A stretch of 11,665 bases of DNA, from NCBI GenBank assembly GCA_964585245.1, contig CAZPCV010000039.1, positions 1 through 11,665 on the forward strand, read 5' to 3'. The notes under the pieces are model-generated. The model did no database searches and had not been told where the DNA came from. It worked only from the letters and a program-made list of their open reading frames with translations. Shown piece after piece: positions 4,832 to 11,665 of this stretch (position 1 is its first letter; every line of letters starts with the position of its first letter). This DNA comes from CAZEDL01 sp964585245. GTDB lineage: Bacteria > Patescibacteriota > Patescibacteriia > Magasanikbacterales > GWA2-37-8. The translations under genes were made by a program, and so were the position numbers.

Positions 4832-6484
4832 CTACTGTGCGGCTTCCCCTGAAATAGTTATTTCTGGTAAATTGAGCGGCAGCCAAAAACCAAACTCTCC
4901 ACCTTTTCCTAACCCTTTGCTTTTAGCCCAACATTTACCTTTGTGTGCCTCTATAAACATGCGGCACACGTACAAGCCAAGCCCCGTTCCGTTAACATTA
5001 ACTCCTTTTACATTTTCTCCGCGATAAAATTTTTGAAAAAAATTAACTTCATCTTGCTGATTGAATCCAAGACCGGAATCTATAACTCTTACAGCCACCC
5101 CCTCATCTTCTTCAGAAATCATAATCTTAATAGATCCTTTTTCACTATATTTAATGGCATTATCGACAAAATTAAAAATTACATGTCTAATCTTATCTTC
5201 ATCAAAAACCGCCATAAAATTACGCGGAGTGTTGCGGATAATTTTTAAACCTTTTTGCAAGGCCCTATTTTCTAACTCATCTACCACGCTTTTTATGATT
5301 AACACGAGATCGTCTTGTTTAAAAATAAATTTAGTACGACCTTGCTCAATGCGTGTGACATCTAAAAATTCGTCCACTAATTTTATTAAACGCCCATTAC
5401 TTTCATCCATATTATGGAGCACGGTTTTCATTTTGCTGCCCACATGGCCATATGCCTTATCGAGAATAAGTTCGATATAGCCGTTTACTACCGACAATGG
5501 TGTGCGCAACTGATGCGAGGCGATAGACAAAAATTCTGTTTTTTGACGGTCTAGTTCTTGCAACCGGATATTTGCCCGTTCTAACGAGTTGGCGAGATCG
5601 ACCAATTCTTCACGTTGGGAAATTTCTTTATGGACACTGCGAATCAATAAACTCCCGATAATAGCAACCAAGGTAGCAAAAAATAGTTTGAATACTGCGG
5701 TTGGTACCGAGCCGGAAAAACAAGCTTCGAGGAGTAAAATAATAATTAACAAAAAAACCAGTGTTTCGGTAGCGATGATTTTAATGTTAAACAAATTATA
5801 TTTAAAAATAGCGTACGCGATAAATGTCATGAGGATAACCGAAGACACCGGCCCCAAAAATACTCCGGCTGAGCTGTGAAGCACTACCACCGCGACTACC
5901 GTAGAAATAGCCATGAATGAAAAAGTGCTCACTACTCCCAACAAAAAATATAGAATCTGGCTGCGCTCTTTGCCGATTGAACGACGGAATTTATAAATTA
6001 AAATACCGAAGCTCAAAATAAACATCCCGACAAAATCCACAAAAAATACTGGGATACCAGGGCCCGGCACCGGTACTGGCTGGCCATTGGGATAGGTAAT
6101 GCCACTAAAAACGAGCGGCGTCAAAGAAAACACCGCTGAAACCAGCATGAGACAAAGAAGTGGTACTAAAAATTTTTTGGGCAGTGAAAAATTTTTTTGT
6201 GGAAAGGTGTGGACCAGACAGACTAAGGTGGGGCCAATAAAAGACGTTACGAACATGACCACGCGTATCCAAAACAATTGTGACTCTGGTGTGGGTGCCA
6301 GCGGATGCAGGGAAATATAATTAACAACGATATAAACATCTACTAAAGCACTTAGCAGCAAAAACAATCGTCCGGTCCAACTTTGATAGTTACGCACATA
6401 CACGAGCCCGCCCAAATAAGTCGTAATAAAAAAAGTAAACACGCCTAATAGCTGCTGTCCATTCATGCCGATCGAATAATCCAT
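4832..6484 (-). CDS. orphan sensor histidine kinase with 7TM N-terminal region
   Basis: This 550-residue membrane sensor kinase should autophosphorylate on a histidine and pass the phosphate to a response regulator. Residues 1-283 hold seven to nine hydrophobic segments. The run ending YAIFKYNLFNIKIIATE (224-240) resembles the N-terminal 7TM region of histidine kinases; a ligand cannot be inferred. A coiled-coil linker (284-315) leads to the dimerisation domain with the H box FLSIASHQLRTPL and phospho-acceptor His324. The ATPase domain is complete: N box FVDNAIKYS (439-447), G1 DSGLGF (469-474), F box FFQKFYRG (482-489) and G2 GTGLGLYV (499-506). There is no periplasmic PAS domain, receiver domain or adjacent response regulator, so its partner is elsewhere. 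The ATG at 6484 lies about 17 nt after the predicted transcription start; no Shine-Dalgarno sequence is seen. Confidence 0.94.
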   Translation of the reverse strand: MDYSIGMNGQQLLGVFTFFITTYLGGLVYVRNYQSWTGRLFLLLSALVDVYIVVNYISLHPLAPTPESQLFWIRVVMFVTSFIGPTLVCLVHTFPQKNFSLPKKFLVPLLCLMLVSAVFSLTPLVFSGITYPNGQPVPVPGPGIPVFFVDFVGMFILSFGILIYKFRRSIGKERSQILYFLLGVVSTFSFMAISTVVAVVVLHSSAGVFLGPVSSVILMTFIAYAIFKYNLFNIKIIATETLVFLLIIILLLEACFSGSVPTAVFKLFFATLVAIIGSLLIRSVHKEISQREELVDLANSLERANIRLQELDRQKTEFLSIASHQLRTPLSVVNGYIELILDKAYGHVGSKMKTVLHNMDESNGRLIKLVDEFLDVTRIEQGRTKFIFKQDDLVLIIKSVVDELENRALQKGLKIIRNTPRNFMAVFDEDKIRHVIFNFVDNAIKYSEKGSIKIMISEEDEGVAVRVIDSGLGFNQQDEVNFFQKFYRGENVKGVNVNGTGLGLYVCRMFIEAHKGKCWAKSKGLGKGGEFGFWLPLNLPEITISGEAAQ

Positions 6485-6507
6485 ATTAAAAAATAAAATA
6501 CCTTTAT

Positions 6508-6536
6508 AGTATACCTTATTTTTGGCCAGTTAACCA
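6508..6536 (-). promoter_or_regulatory. putative promoter of the histidine kinase gene
   Basis: On the minus strand TATACT (6508-6513) is a good -10 box. With the standard 17-bp spacer the -35 position reads TGGTTA (6531-6536), which is weak. Transcription would start near 6501 and the leader would be about 17 nt, A/T only. It is back to back with the nitroreductase promoter, and the -35 regions lie within about 7 bp of each other. Confidence 0.5.
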
Positions 6537-6542
6537 TTTCGC

Positions 6543-6571
6543 TTAACAAAAGACAGGTTTTGCCGTAGAAT
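6543..6571 (+). promoter_or_regulatory. sigma70-type promoter giving a nearly leaderless nitroreductase mRNA
   Basis: TTAACA (6543-6548) and TAGAAT (6566-6571) are 17 bp apart. The -10 box ends only 8 bp before the ATG at 6580, so transcription starting 7 bp beyond it (about 6578) would leave a leader of two nucleotides or none. This fits the absence of any Shine-Dalgarno sequence at this gene. Confidence 0.68.
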
Positions 6572-6579
6572 CTGTACAT

Positions 6580-7707
6580 ATGAATACATTTTTTACCGAT
6601 AACTACTCTGTCTGGAATACCCCAATCCATTCACTGAATACATTTTGGGAGCTGCCCGTGAGGGAGCGACTTTCATACCTGTGCGCCCTCGGCCATTTGG
6701 CCCCCAGCACGCACAACGTCCAGCCGTGGCGCTTTTTTATTGACCCTGGGGAACAAACTATTACGCTCTGCGTAGACACCGCAGCCATCCTCCCCGCTTC
6801 TGACGCATCGGGACGCCAAACGGTAATCAGTCTAGGATGCTGCCTAGAAAATATAGCCAGTGCTGCAAATTATTATGGTTGGCAGCATACCCTTACCTAT
6901 TCTTTGCCTTCCGCTGCCGAGCTAGCATCTAGTACCCGAAAAAAATTAATTCCGATTGCCGCCCTTCACCTAGAAGACAAAATACCTGCGCCCACCGAAC
7001 GCCCTAGTAACAGTCCGCTAATTAATAATATCTTGGATAGAAAAGTTATTCGCGCGGAATTTAGCAATCAAAAAAACATTCCCCCGGATGTAATGAACAA
7101 ACTTACCCATCTGAATACGGATACATCTCTTACCTTTCACCTGGTTACCGATTACGCCCGCAAACTCACCGTGGCCGAATTTCAAGGCCAAGCCGACGGA
7201 TACGTCATTAACAGTCCGAAATTCAGCCGGGAATTGGGCGACTGGCTATTGCCGAACGATACCAAGAGCTATGTCGGCATGCCAGGCATCGGGTTTGGCC
7301 TGACAGACATACAAGCGCTGCGCCTGCATCAGGGACTATCCGGCGTGTCGACTCTCGAACCCGAAGACGGGTTGCGGTTTGCGACCGCCAGTAAAATTGG
7401 GATTGAGAAAGCGCCTCTTCTGGGATTTATTACAGCTACTTCTGATACCCCCGAGAGTTGGCTCGCGACTGGTCGCCTGCTGGAAAAAATATTCCTCTTG
7501 CTTACTGAGGAGCGTATTTCTTTTGCCGTACACGCGGGCATTACCGAGGTGCCCTTAATCAAAAAAATCTTTGGTTTAACCCTGGGCACACTGCAACCTA
7601 TAACAGCTCTATTCCGTGCGGGGTATGTAAAAAACGAAGCGGATCTGGAGCGACCGCATAGCCCTCGGTTACCGCTTAACGAGGTGCTGCTTAGCGAGAA
7701 ACCGTAA
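6580..7707 (+). CDS. nitroreductase-family flavoprotein (Acg / Rv1355c C-terminal type)
   Basis: The 375-residue protein looks like the FMN-dependent nitroreductase branch that contains mycobacterial Acg proteins and the C-terminal half of Rv1355c. The FMN phosphate motif APSTHNVQPWRF spans residues 41-52. A second signature, ASDASGRQTVISLGCCLENIASAANYYGW (73-101), matches the usual DPxGRqxxisxGaaLxNlxxA pattern of this branch. DRKVIRAEF (153-161) corresponds to the RRTNRxxF segment. The C-terminal half repeats the fold: TGRLLEKIFLLLTEERISFAVHAG (297-320) and the closing RAGYV and SPRLPLNEVL. No membrane segment or signal peptide is seen. Substrate is unknown; the branch often acts on something other than nitro compounds. 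Its expected partner is the ThiF-like protein encoded convergently next door, the ends overlapping by 17 bp. The ATG is fixed by the adjacent promoter. Confidence 0.85.
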   Translation: MNTFFTDNYSVWNTPIHSLNTFWELPVRERLSYLCALGHLAPSTHNVQPWRFFIDPGEQTITLCVDTAAILPASDASGRQTVISLGCCLENIASAANYYGWQHTLTYSLPSAAELASSTRKKLIPIAALHLEDKIPAPTERPSNSPLINNILDRKVIRAEFSNQKNIPPDVMNKLTHLNTDTSLTFHLVTDYARKLTVAEFQGQADGYVINSPKFSRELGDWLLPNDTKSYVGMPGIGFGLTDIQALRLHQGLSGVSTLEPEDGLRFATASKIGIEKAPLLGFITATSDTPESWLATGRLLEKIFLLLTEERISFAVHAGITEVPLIKKIFGLTLGTLQPITALFRAGYVKNEADLERPHSPRLPLNEVLLSEKP

Positions 7708-8959
7708 CGGAAAAATCATGTTTATTGATAATGGCCCGCGGTGGATAGTCATAGCCGAGCCGCAAACGAGCGATCGCTTCGGCCGCAATCGCTCCGGCCA
7801 TCCCGACTGTCGAACCCAGTTGTGGAATAATCGTCGAAGTTGGAATCTCGCATTTTTCTTCAATAATAGCAGCTAGTTCCCGTTGTCGATATTCCGGGCC
7901 AATCAGCGCGTCGACAAATTCAAAGAATACCCGGCGGTTACCGGCTTCTATATACACCGCTTCCATTTTGGCATATAGCTCCGCATCAGTTACCCCGTAA
8001 CTCAGTGGCAGCTGTTTATCTTTATCATAACGCAAGATATCGAGCTGCACCGCCGAGCCGATATCCGTGACCATAACGAGCGGCACCCCGCGACGGCGCG
8101 CCTCTTCGCGTAACATCAGTTTGGTTCGCGGATCGTCTACTTCTTCGACGATAATATCAATAGGCGGCTCGCTATCAGTACCGGCAAAAAAATCATTCAC
8201 GGTGTCCGGTTGAATACCATTGTTATATACGTATACTTTTAAAAACGGGTCGATGGCGTAGAGCTGCTCGGCTACCACTTCCGCCTTATTGCGTAACGCC
8301 AAATCGAATAACGATGCCCGCTCCGCCTGATTTTTCACCATCTCATCATAACTTAGCCGCACGCGATTAATATTCTCTAATTTATACGCGCTTTTGTCAG
8401 CGATTTTAAGTTGCGCCGGACGTAGATCAAGCACGGCCGCATGGACCACGCTACTGCCCACGCTGCAGCCCGCCACTCCGATCACTGTCTGTTCAAAAAT
8501 CGTCCGGATTTCGCGCCAACTTAAACGCCCGGTCGGATCAGCTAATAATTTAGAGCTGCTGGCCACTGCCGCGACATGATGCCAAAAAGGCGGACAAAAG
8601 CGAACTAGATCGCCTTTGTGTGGATAAAAAGCATAATAGCCATAATTAAAAAGATGCCCATCCAGCTCCGTGAGTGCCTGGCTATAGGCTTCCCATTCCG
8701 AATTGAATTCTTCACGCAAGGTTTTGCCGCTTTCTAATACCGGCGACGTAGCGGCGAGAGTCAGTCGTTCGTTCAATCCAAAAATGGCTGCCTGGGTTAA
8801 ATCATACTGATGATTGACCGGTATAGTTAGGGTTTCCTCGCCGAAACGCACCAGCGCTTCGCCGGCTGAAGTAAAACTAACTATATTGTCACGATGCGCT
8901 TCGCTCGCGCGCCATACGAGCGGCTGATTCAAGAGGCGCGACTGAAAGGAGTTTGGCAT
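7691..8959 (-). CDS. ThiF/E1-like adenylyltransferase (Rv1355c N-terminal type)
   Basis: This 422-residue protein has an extra N-terminal region (1-155) and then an E1/MoeB/ThiF Rossmann domain. The nucleotide loop is GVAGCSVGSS (161-170). D188 follows the second strand (LKIAD). ENINRVR (195-201) carries the Asn and Arg that contact ATP. The conserved lysine is K225, and IIVEEVDDPRTK (269-280) holds the Mg-binding aspartate. The family activates a carboxylate by adenylation. The usual zinc CxxC pairs are absent, and the segment where the catalytic cysteine normally sits reads VTDIGSAVQ, so thioester transfer seems unlikely. The overall shape matches the N-terminal half of mycobacterial Rv1355c (MoeY), where it is fused to a nitroreductase; here that partner is a separate gene. 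The ATG at 8959 lies inside the upstream acyltransferase-like gene (71-bp overlap). The next in-frame Met is far downstream and would destroy the fold. Confidence 0.85.
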   Translation of the reverse strand: MPNSFQSRLLNQPLVWRASEAHRDNIVSFTSAGEALVRFGEETLTIPVNHQYDLTQAAIFGLNERLTLAATSPVLESGKTLREEFNSEWEAYSQALTELDGHLFNYGYYAFYPHKGDLVRFCPPFWHHVAAVASSSKLLADPTGRLSWREIRTIFEQTVIGVAGCSVGSSVVHAAVLDLRPAQLKIADKSAYKLENINRVRLSYDEMVKNQAERASLFDLALRNKAEVVAEQLYAIDPFLKVYVYNNGIQPDTVNDFFAGTDSEPPIDIIVEEVDDPRTKLMLREEARRRGVPLVMVTDIGSAVQLDILRYDKDKQLPLSYGVTDAELYAKMEAVYIEAGNRRVFFEFVDALIGPEYRQRELAAIIEEKCEIPTSTIIPQLGSTVGMAGAIAAEAIARLRLGYDYPPRAIINKHDFSVTVSR

Positions 8960-10082
8960 ATTGTGTAGTGCTGACTAATGATTGACTAAACAGAGCTGAC
9001 ATTACCTGGCGAATTTGTTTGGGCCACTTCCCCGGCTCCATGAGTTGGAGTTCCGGGCCATCACTGACATGCTCGTCCATAAGCGTCCGAAGCTCTTCGC
9101 CGCTAATCTCGGTCTCTGGAATACGCCCCGAAACAGTCAGTAATTCCCCTAGCCCTTCTAAACCAGCGAGCAACGCATAATGCGACAACGAAGCAGCCGA
9201 GGCAAATAATTCTGCAGAAAATTTAGGAACATATTTTTTTATAACGGCTACATCGAGCCGACCCGCCTGACACAACTGTCGGAGCACGTCTAAAATTTGC
9301 TGGATATTTAAAAAATAACCCGGATAGCGGTAAGCGATATGCTTGCGCTCTAGACAAATCGCAGATTTTTTCGCACCAAAAAAATCATGGGCCGGAAAAA
9401 ATGTTAACGGCCAGCGATGGCTATCGGGATGGCGCGTAATCTTTTCAAGAATCGGACGATTGAACATGGCCGTAAAAAAAGACTGTTCCGCCGCCTCATG
9501 GTCAGAGAGAAATGCATGGTTTAACAATAAAAAAGCCGGGAAAAAATGGCGCAAAGCCCCAGAAAAAGATTCGGCCGACAGCCGAGAATTCGGCCGCGTG
9601 AGATTCGGGCGAATACTGCACAGACGAGAAATAGTGACCGCCGAAACCGGAGTGGAAGCGCCTCGATGAACCAGATATTCACTAAGATAGTGCCCGACCG
9701 GACGATTTTGATAAAAAAAATGATCCAGATCTTCGGTAGAAAACGGCTGGCCTTCGCGCGGAATAAAACGCAGGCTTAACCATTCTTCCATTTTGACAGG
9801 GTCCGCGCCTATATCAAGTGAATATGGGTACGTAGTACGGCACAAATACACAGCCGATTTAGCATCGTACGAATCGAACAATGGAACTTCACCATAACAC
9901 CGATAACTCTGTCGCGCTCTGGCTACCATTTCTTTCGCATGGTCGCTATTCCATGCCTCTGCATGCAAATCTTTGGCCCGAAACACCTCGAAGGTTACTT
10001 CGCCCAACGCGTATGAAACAGAGGCCGCAGAGTGATGACCTGTCTGGACTGCCATTTCTGAAAATGCTGTCATAAAAACCAA
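8889..10082 (-). CDS. probable GNAT-type N-acyltransferase (LuxI/FeeM-like)
   Basis: The call rests on weak pattern similarity. In autoinducer and N-acyl-amino-acid synthases a D-x-Y-D strand, a GTLRxxP-like strand and an E/x-I-S-R-L strand follow one another. Here FDSYDAKSAVYLCR (69-82), LSLRFIPREGQP (102-113) and VTISRLCSI (149-157) occupy those positions. Such enzymes join a fatty acyl group to an amine. The 397 residues exceed the about 200 of those families, and the C-terminal half (about 250-397) is helical and unassigned. No membrane segment is seen. AAGGAG (complement of 10088-10093) is 5 nt before a TTG at 10082 but 14 nt before the first ATG (10073), so I favour TTG; the ATG start would give 394 residues. 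It follows argS by 30 bp and overlaps the ThiF-like gene by 71 bp, so all three may share a transcript. The only TGA stop among the major genes is here. Confidence 0.55.
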   Translation of the reverse strand: MVFMTAFSEMAVQTGHHSAASVSYALGEVTFEVFRAKDLHAEAWNSDHAKEMVARARQSYRCYGEVPLFDSYDAKSAVYLCRTTYPYSLDIGADPVKMEEWLSLRFIPREGQPFSTEDLDHFFYQNRPVGHYLSEYLVHRGASTPVSAVTISRLCSIRPNLTRPNSRLSAESFSGALRHFFPAFLLLNHAFLSDHEAAEQSFFTAMFNRPILEKITRHPDSHRWPLTFFPAHDFFGAKKSAICLERKHIAYRYPGYFLNIQQILDVLRQLCQAGRLDVAVIKKYVPKFSAELFASAASLSHYALLAGLEGLGELLTVSGRIPETEISGEELRTLMDEHVSDGPELQLMEPGKWPKQIRQVMSALFSQSLVSTTQYAKLLSVAPLESAARMARERSAS

Positions 10083-10087
10083 AAAAA

Positions 10088-10093
10088 CTCCTT
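10088..10093 (-). promoter_or_regulatory. Shine-Dalgarno sequence of the acyltransferase-like gene
   Basis: AAGGAG on the minus strand is one of only two strong ribosome binding sites in the window. Its 5-nt spacing supports the TTG start at 10082 rather than the ATG at 10073. CCAAGGA can pair weakly with TTTTTGG just downstream, with two G-U pairs and a short loop, so the site may be partly masked. Confidence 0.5.
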
Positions 10094-10112
10094 GGCTAGT
10101 TAAACCTCTATG

Positions 10113-11665
10113 TTACATCTCCTCTACAACTTGAATAGTCAGGACCGATAAGGCGTTAGTTAACACCTGCTTGACGGCCACACACAGCGTCAAACGTGCC
10201 GTTGCCTCTGCTGCATCCGGAGCCAATATTTCTTGTTTGGCGTAAAAATTATTAAAAGCTTGAGCTAGATCAAACGTATATTTCACCACTACCGAAGGGT
10301 TGTACGCTAACAGCGCCTTTTGCACTACTTCACCATACTGCGCCACGAGCGTCAACAGCTGTTTCTCGGCCTGGCTTTCAAATAAGCGGTAATCAATTTC
10401 GGCTTGATTCTCTTGGCTTCCCTGTATGGATTGAGCGGATTTTTTCATTAGGCTGTTAATACGCGCTATGACATACAGTACATACGGCGCGCTATACCCT
10501 TCCACACTCACCGCTTGGTTGATATCAAAGGTAATATTTTTCGCGGCTTCATGCTGCAGCATGGTGAATTTAAGCACGGCGAGCGTCATGGTTTTGGTAA
10601 GCGCGGTTAATTGTTCCTGGCTCCAGTCTGGGTGACGAGTGGCCGATTCCTGCCACAGGCGTTTCGCCACTTCGTCGCGCAATTCTTCATACAAAATAAC
10701 ATTACCGAGACGCGAAGACATTTTGCCGTCGCTGCGATTCACGAGCCCGTAACCGATATGTGTCATTTTTTTCTTGAACCCATGCAATTCGAGAACCTTG
10801 AACAATTGTTTGAAATAAAAATTCTGTTCGATGCCGGTAATATTGATCGATTCTTCTACCGGGAAGTCCTGAAACTTCTTTTCAGCCAGCGCTAAATCGC
10901 TCGTCATATACACGCCCGCTCCGGTAGATTTGCGCAGAAGCGCGATATCTAAATTATATTCTTTTAAATCAATAATAATCGCGCCTTTTTCACCGACCAT
11001 GGCTACTTTTTCGTCCAGCAACTTCGTTACTACCTGTTGCCCCAGATCTTTGACTTCACTTTCCAAAAAAACCCGCTCCGGCGTTGCCCCTAACTCCGCT
11101 TCAAGTTGTTTAAACCCACTCAAACTCCATTCACGAGTAGTCTCAAACAACGGCCAGATGCCAGGGTCGCGGGCTTCTAGTTTTTTTTGCAGATCATCGA
11201 GCTCGCCCTTCGTTTCGTCTTCATGCTCTTTGATATAATTACTTGCCTCGGCGTAGACGTGCCCCAGCCAGCGCTGTTTATGCGCGGGCGGAGTTTCGGT
11301 GGCATGAAATTTCTGAATTCCCCACAAACATTTGACCACGTGCGCGCCGAAATCGTTGATATAATTAACCGGAACAATATCGTAGCCCTGAGAGCGATAG
11401 AGCTGCACCAAGGTGTTGCCGATACAGACATTACGCAAATGGCCGATATGGAATTCTTTGTGCGTATTTTGCGACGGATATTCAATTAACACTTTGCGCC
11501 CATCCCCTGCGTTACTATGACCAAACTGATCACCATCATTTTTTACCGACGTGAGTACCACTTCGGCTAATTTGGATAACTTCAAATAAAAGTTAACATA
11601 CGGCCCGGCCACCGAAAAATCCTGCAACAATTCGTCTTTCTCGGCCTCCGATTTTTCGAGCATAT
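10113..11665 (-). CDS. argS: arginyl-tRNA synthetase (partial, N-terminus outside the window)
   Basis: This class I aminoacyl-tRNA synthetase attaches arginine to tRNA-Arg using ATP. The visible 517-residue part starts within the N-terminal additional domain (FSVAGPYVNFYLKL, matching VxGPGFxNFxL, residues 16-29). The HIGH motif is intact as FHIGHLRNV (71-79). The KMSKS loop appears as GKMSSR (313-318), a degenerate form common in ArgRS. Arginine-pocket strands such as YINDFGAHV (101-109) and TSDLALAEKKF (254-264) are present. The DALR anticodon-binding domain spans about 385-516 and ends in EEM, near the usual end of the family. Roughly 50-60 N-terminal residues are missing because the window ends; the ATG at 11663 is only the first Met in view. 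The acyltransferase-like gene follows 30 bp downstream without a terminator. Confidence 0.96.
   Translation of the reverse strand, partial: MLEKSEAEKDELLQDFSVAGPYVNFYLKLSKLAEVVLTSVKNDGDQFGHSNAGDGRKVLIEYPSQNTHKEFHIGHLRNVCIGNTLVQLYRSQGYDIVPVNYINDFGAHVVKCLWGIQKFHATETPPAHKQRWLGHVYAEASNYIKEHEDETKGELDDLQKKLEARDPGIWPLFETTREWSLSGFKQLEAELGATPERVFLESEVKDLGQQVVTKLLDEKVAMVGEKGAIIIDLKEYNLDIALLRKSTGAGVYMTSDLALAEKKFQDFPVEESINITGIEQNFYFKQLFKVLELHGFKKKMTHIGYGLVNRSDGKMSSRLGNVILYEELRDEVAKRLWQESATRHPDWSQEQLTALTKTMTLAVLKFTMLQHEAAKNITFDINQAVSVEGYSAPYVLYVIARINSLMKKSAQSIQGSQENQAEIDYRLFESQAEKQLLTLVAQYGEVVQKALLAYNPSVVVKYTFDLAQAFNNFYAKQEILAPDAAEATARLTLCVAVKQVLTNALSVLTIQVVEEM

Noticed and set aside
4822..4833. 12-bp perfect palindrome AGTATGCATACT at the kinase stop, followed by five T on the minus strand
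   Set aside because: The stem is short and A/T-rich with a small loop, so it is an unconvincing terminator; a chance palindrome is as likely.
5061..5480. 139-codon open frame on the plus strand inside the histidine kinase gene
   Set aside because: It is antisense to the conserved kinase domain, has low-complexity composition and no start signals; it is a shadow of the real gene.
8889..8891. TGA read as glycine (code 25) in this lineage
   Set aside because: Reading through this TGA adds only a few codons before TAG, and no other long frame contains an in-frame TGA that needs decoding.
1..11665. CRISPR arrays, insertion sequences, prophage genes or rRNA
   Set aside because: No direct-repeat arrays, transposase or phage-type frames or rRNA-like stretches were found on either strand.

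Overview
The window looks like chromosomal DNA from a candidate-phyla-radiation (Patescibacteria-type) bacterium. This is inferred from several traits: an unusually long nucleoside diphosphate kinase, very compact gene packing with tiny membrane-protein genes, almost no Shine-Dalgarno sequences, a tRNA without encoded CCA wedged between protein genes, and a bactofilin beside an orphan 7TM histidine kinase. Stops are TAA, TAG and one TGA. No long reading frame needs TGA as a sense codon, so the standard bacterial code fits. Several promoters have TTGACA/TATAAT-like boxes with a spacer of exactly 17 bp.

Layout. 1-796 (+ strand): a lone gene for a small cysteine-rich lipoprotein with its own promoter and an unusually good ribosome binding site, followed by a nested palindrome and a bidirectional terminator. 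Its codon use differs from the rest. 763-962 (- strand): a previously unannotated-looking RNA gene with a near-consensus promoter, a long rod-like fold and a perfect intrinsic terminator. 966-3407 (- strand): ndk with its own promoter, then, further upstream, a tight row of YraN-like nuclease-fold protein, 3-TM protein, SAM methyltransferase, 2-TM protein and tRNA-Leu(GAG). 3426-6513 (- strand): a diacylglycerol/lipid-kinase-like protein with a worn nucleotide motif, a bactofilin and a 7TM sensor histidine kinase, the last two with recognisable promoters. 6543-7707 (+ strand): a nitroreductase expressed from a promoter that would give an almost leaderless mRNA. 7691-11665 (- strand): ThiF/E1-like enzyme, a probable GNAT-type N-acyltransferase and the 3' part of argS, in one transcriptional direction.

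The most interesting protein locus is 6580-10082. The ThiF-like and nitroreductase proteins correspond to the two halves of mycobacterial Rv1355c (MoeY), where they are one polypeptide. Here they are separate convergent genes whose ends overlap by 17 bp. The E1-like gene also overlaps a LuxI/FeeM-like acyltransferase gene by 71 bp. An acyltransferase, an adenylating enzyme without a visible catalytic cysteine and a flavin oxidoreductase together suggest a small pathway for a modified (perhaps acylated amino-acid) metabolite; that pathway is inference. The second highlight is the RNA gene at 763-927.
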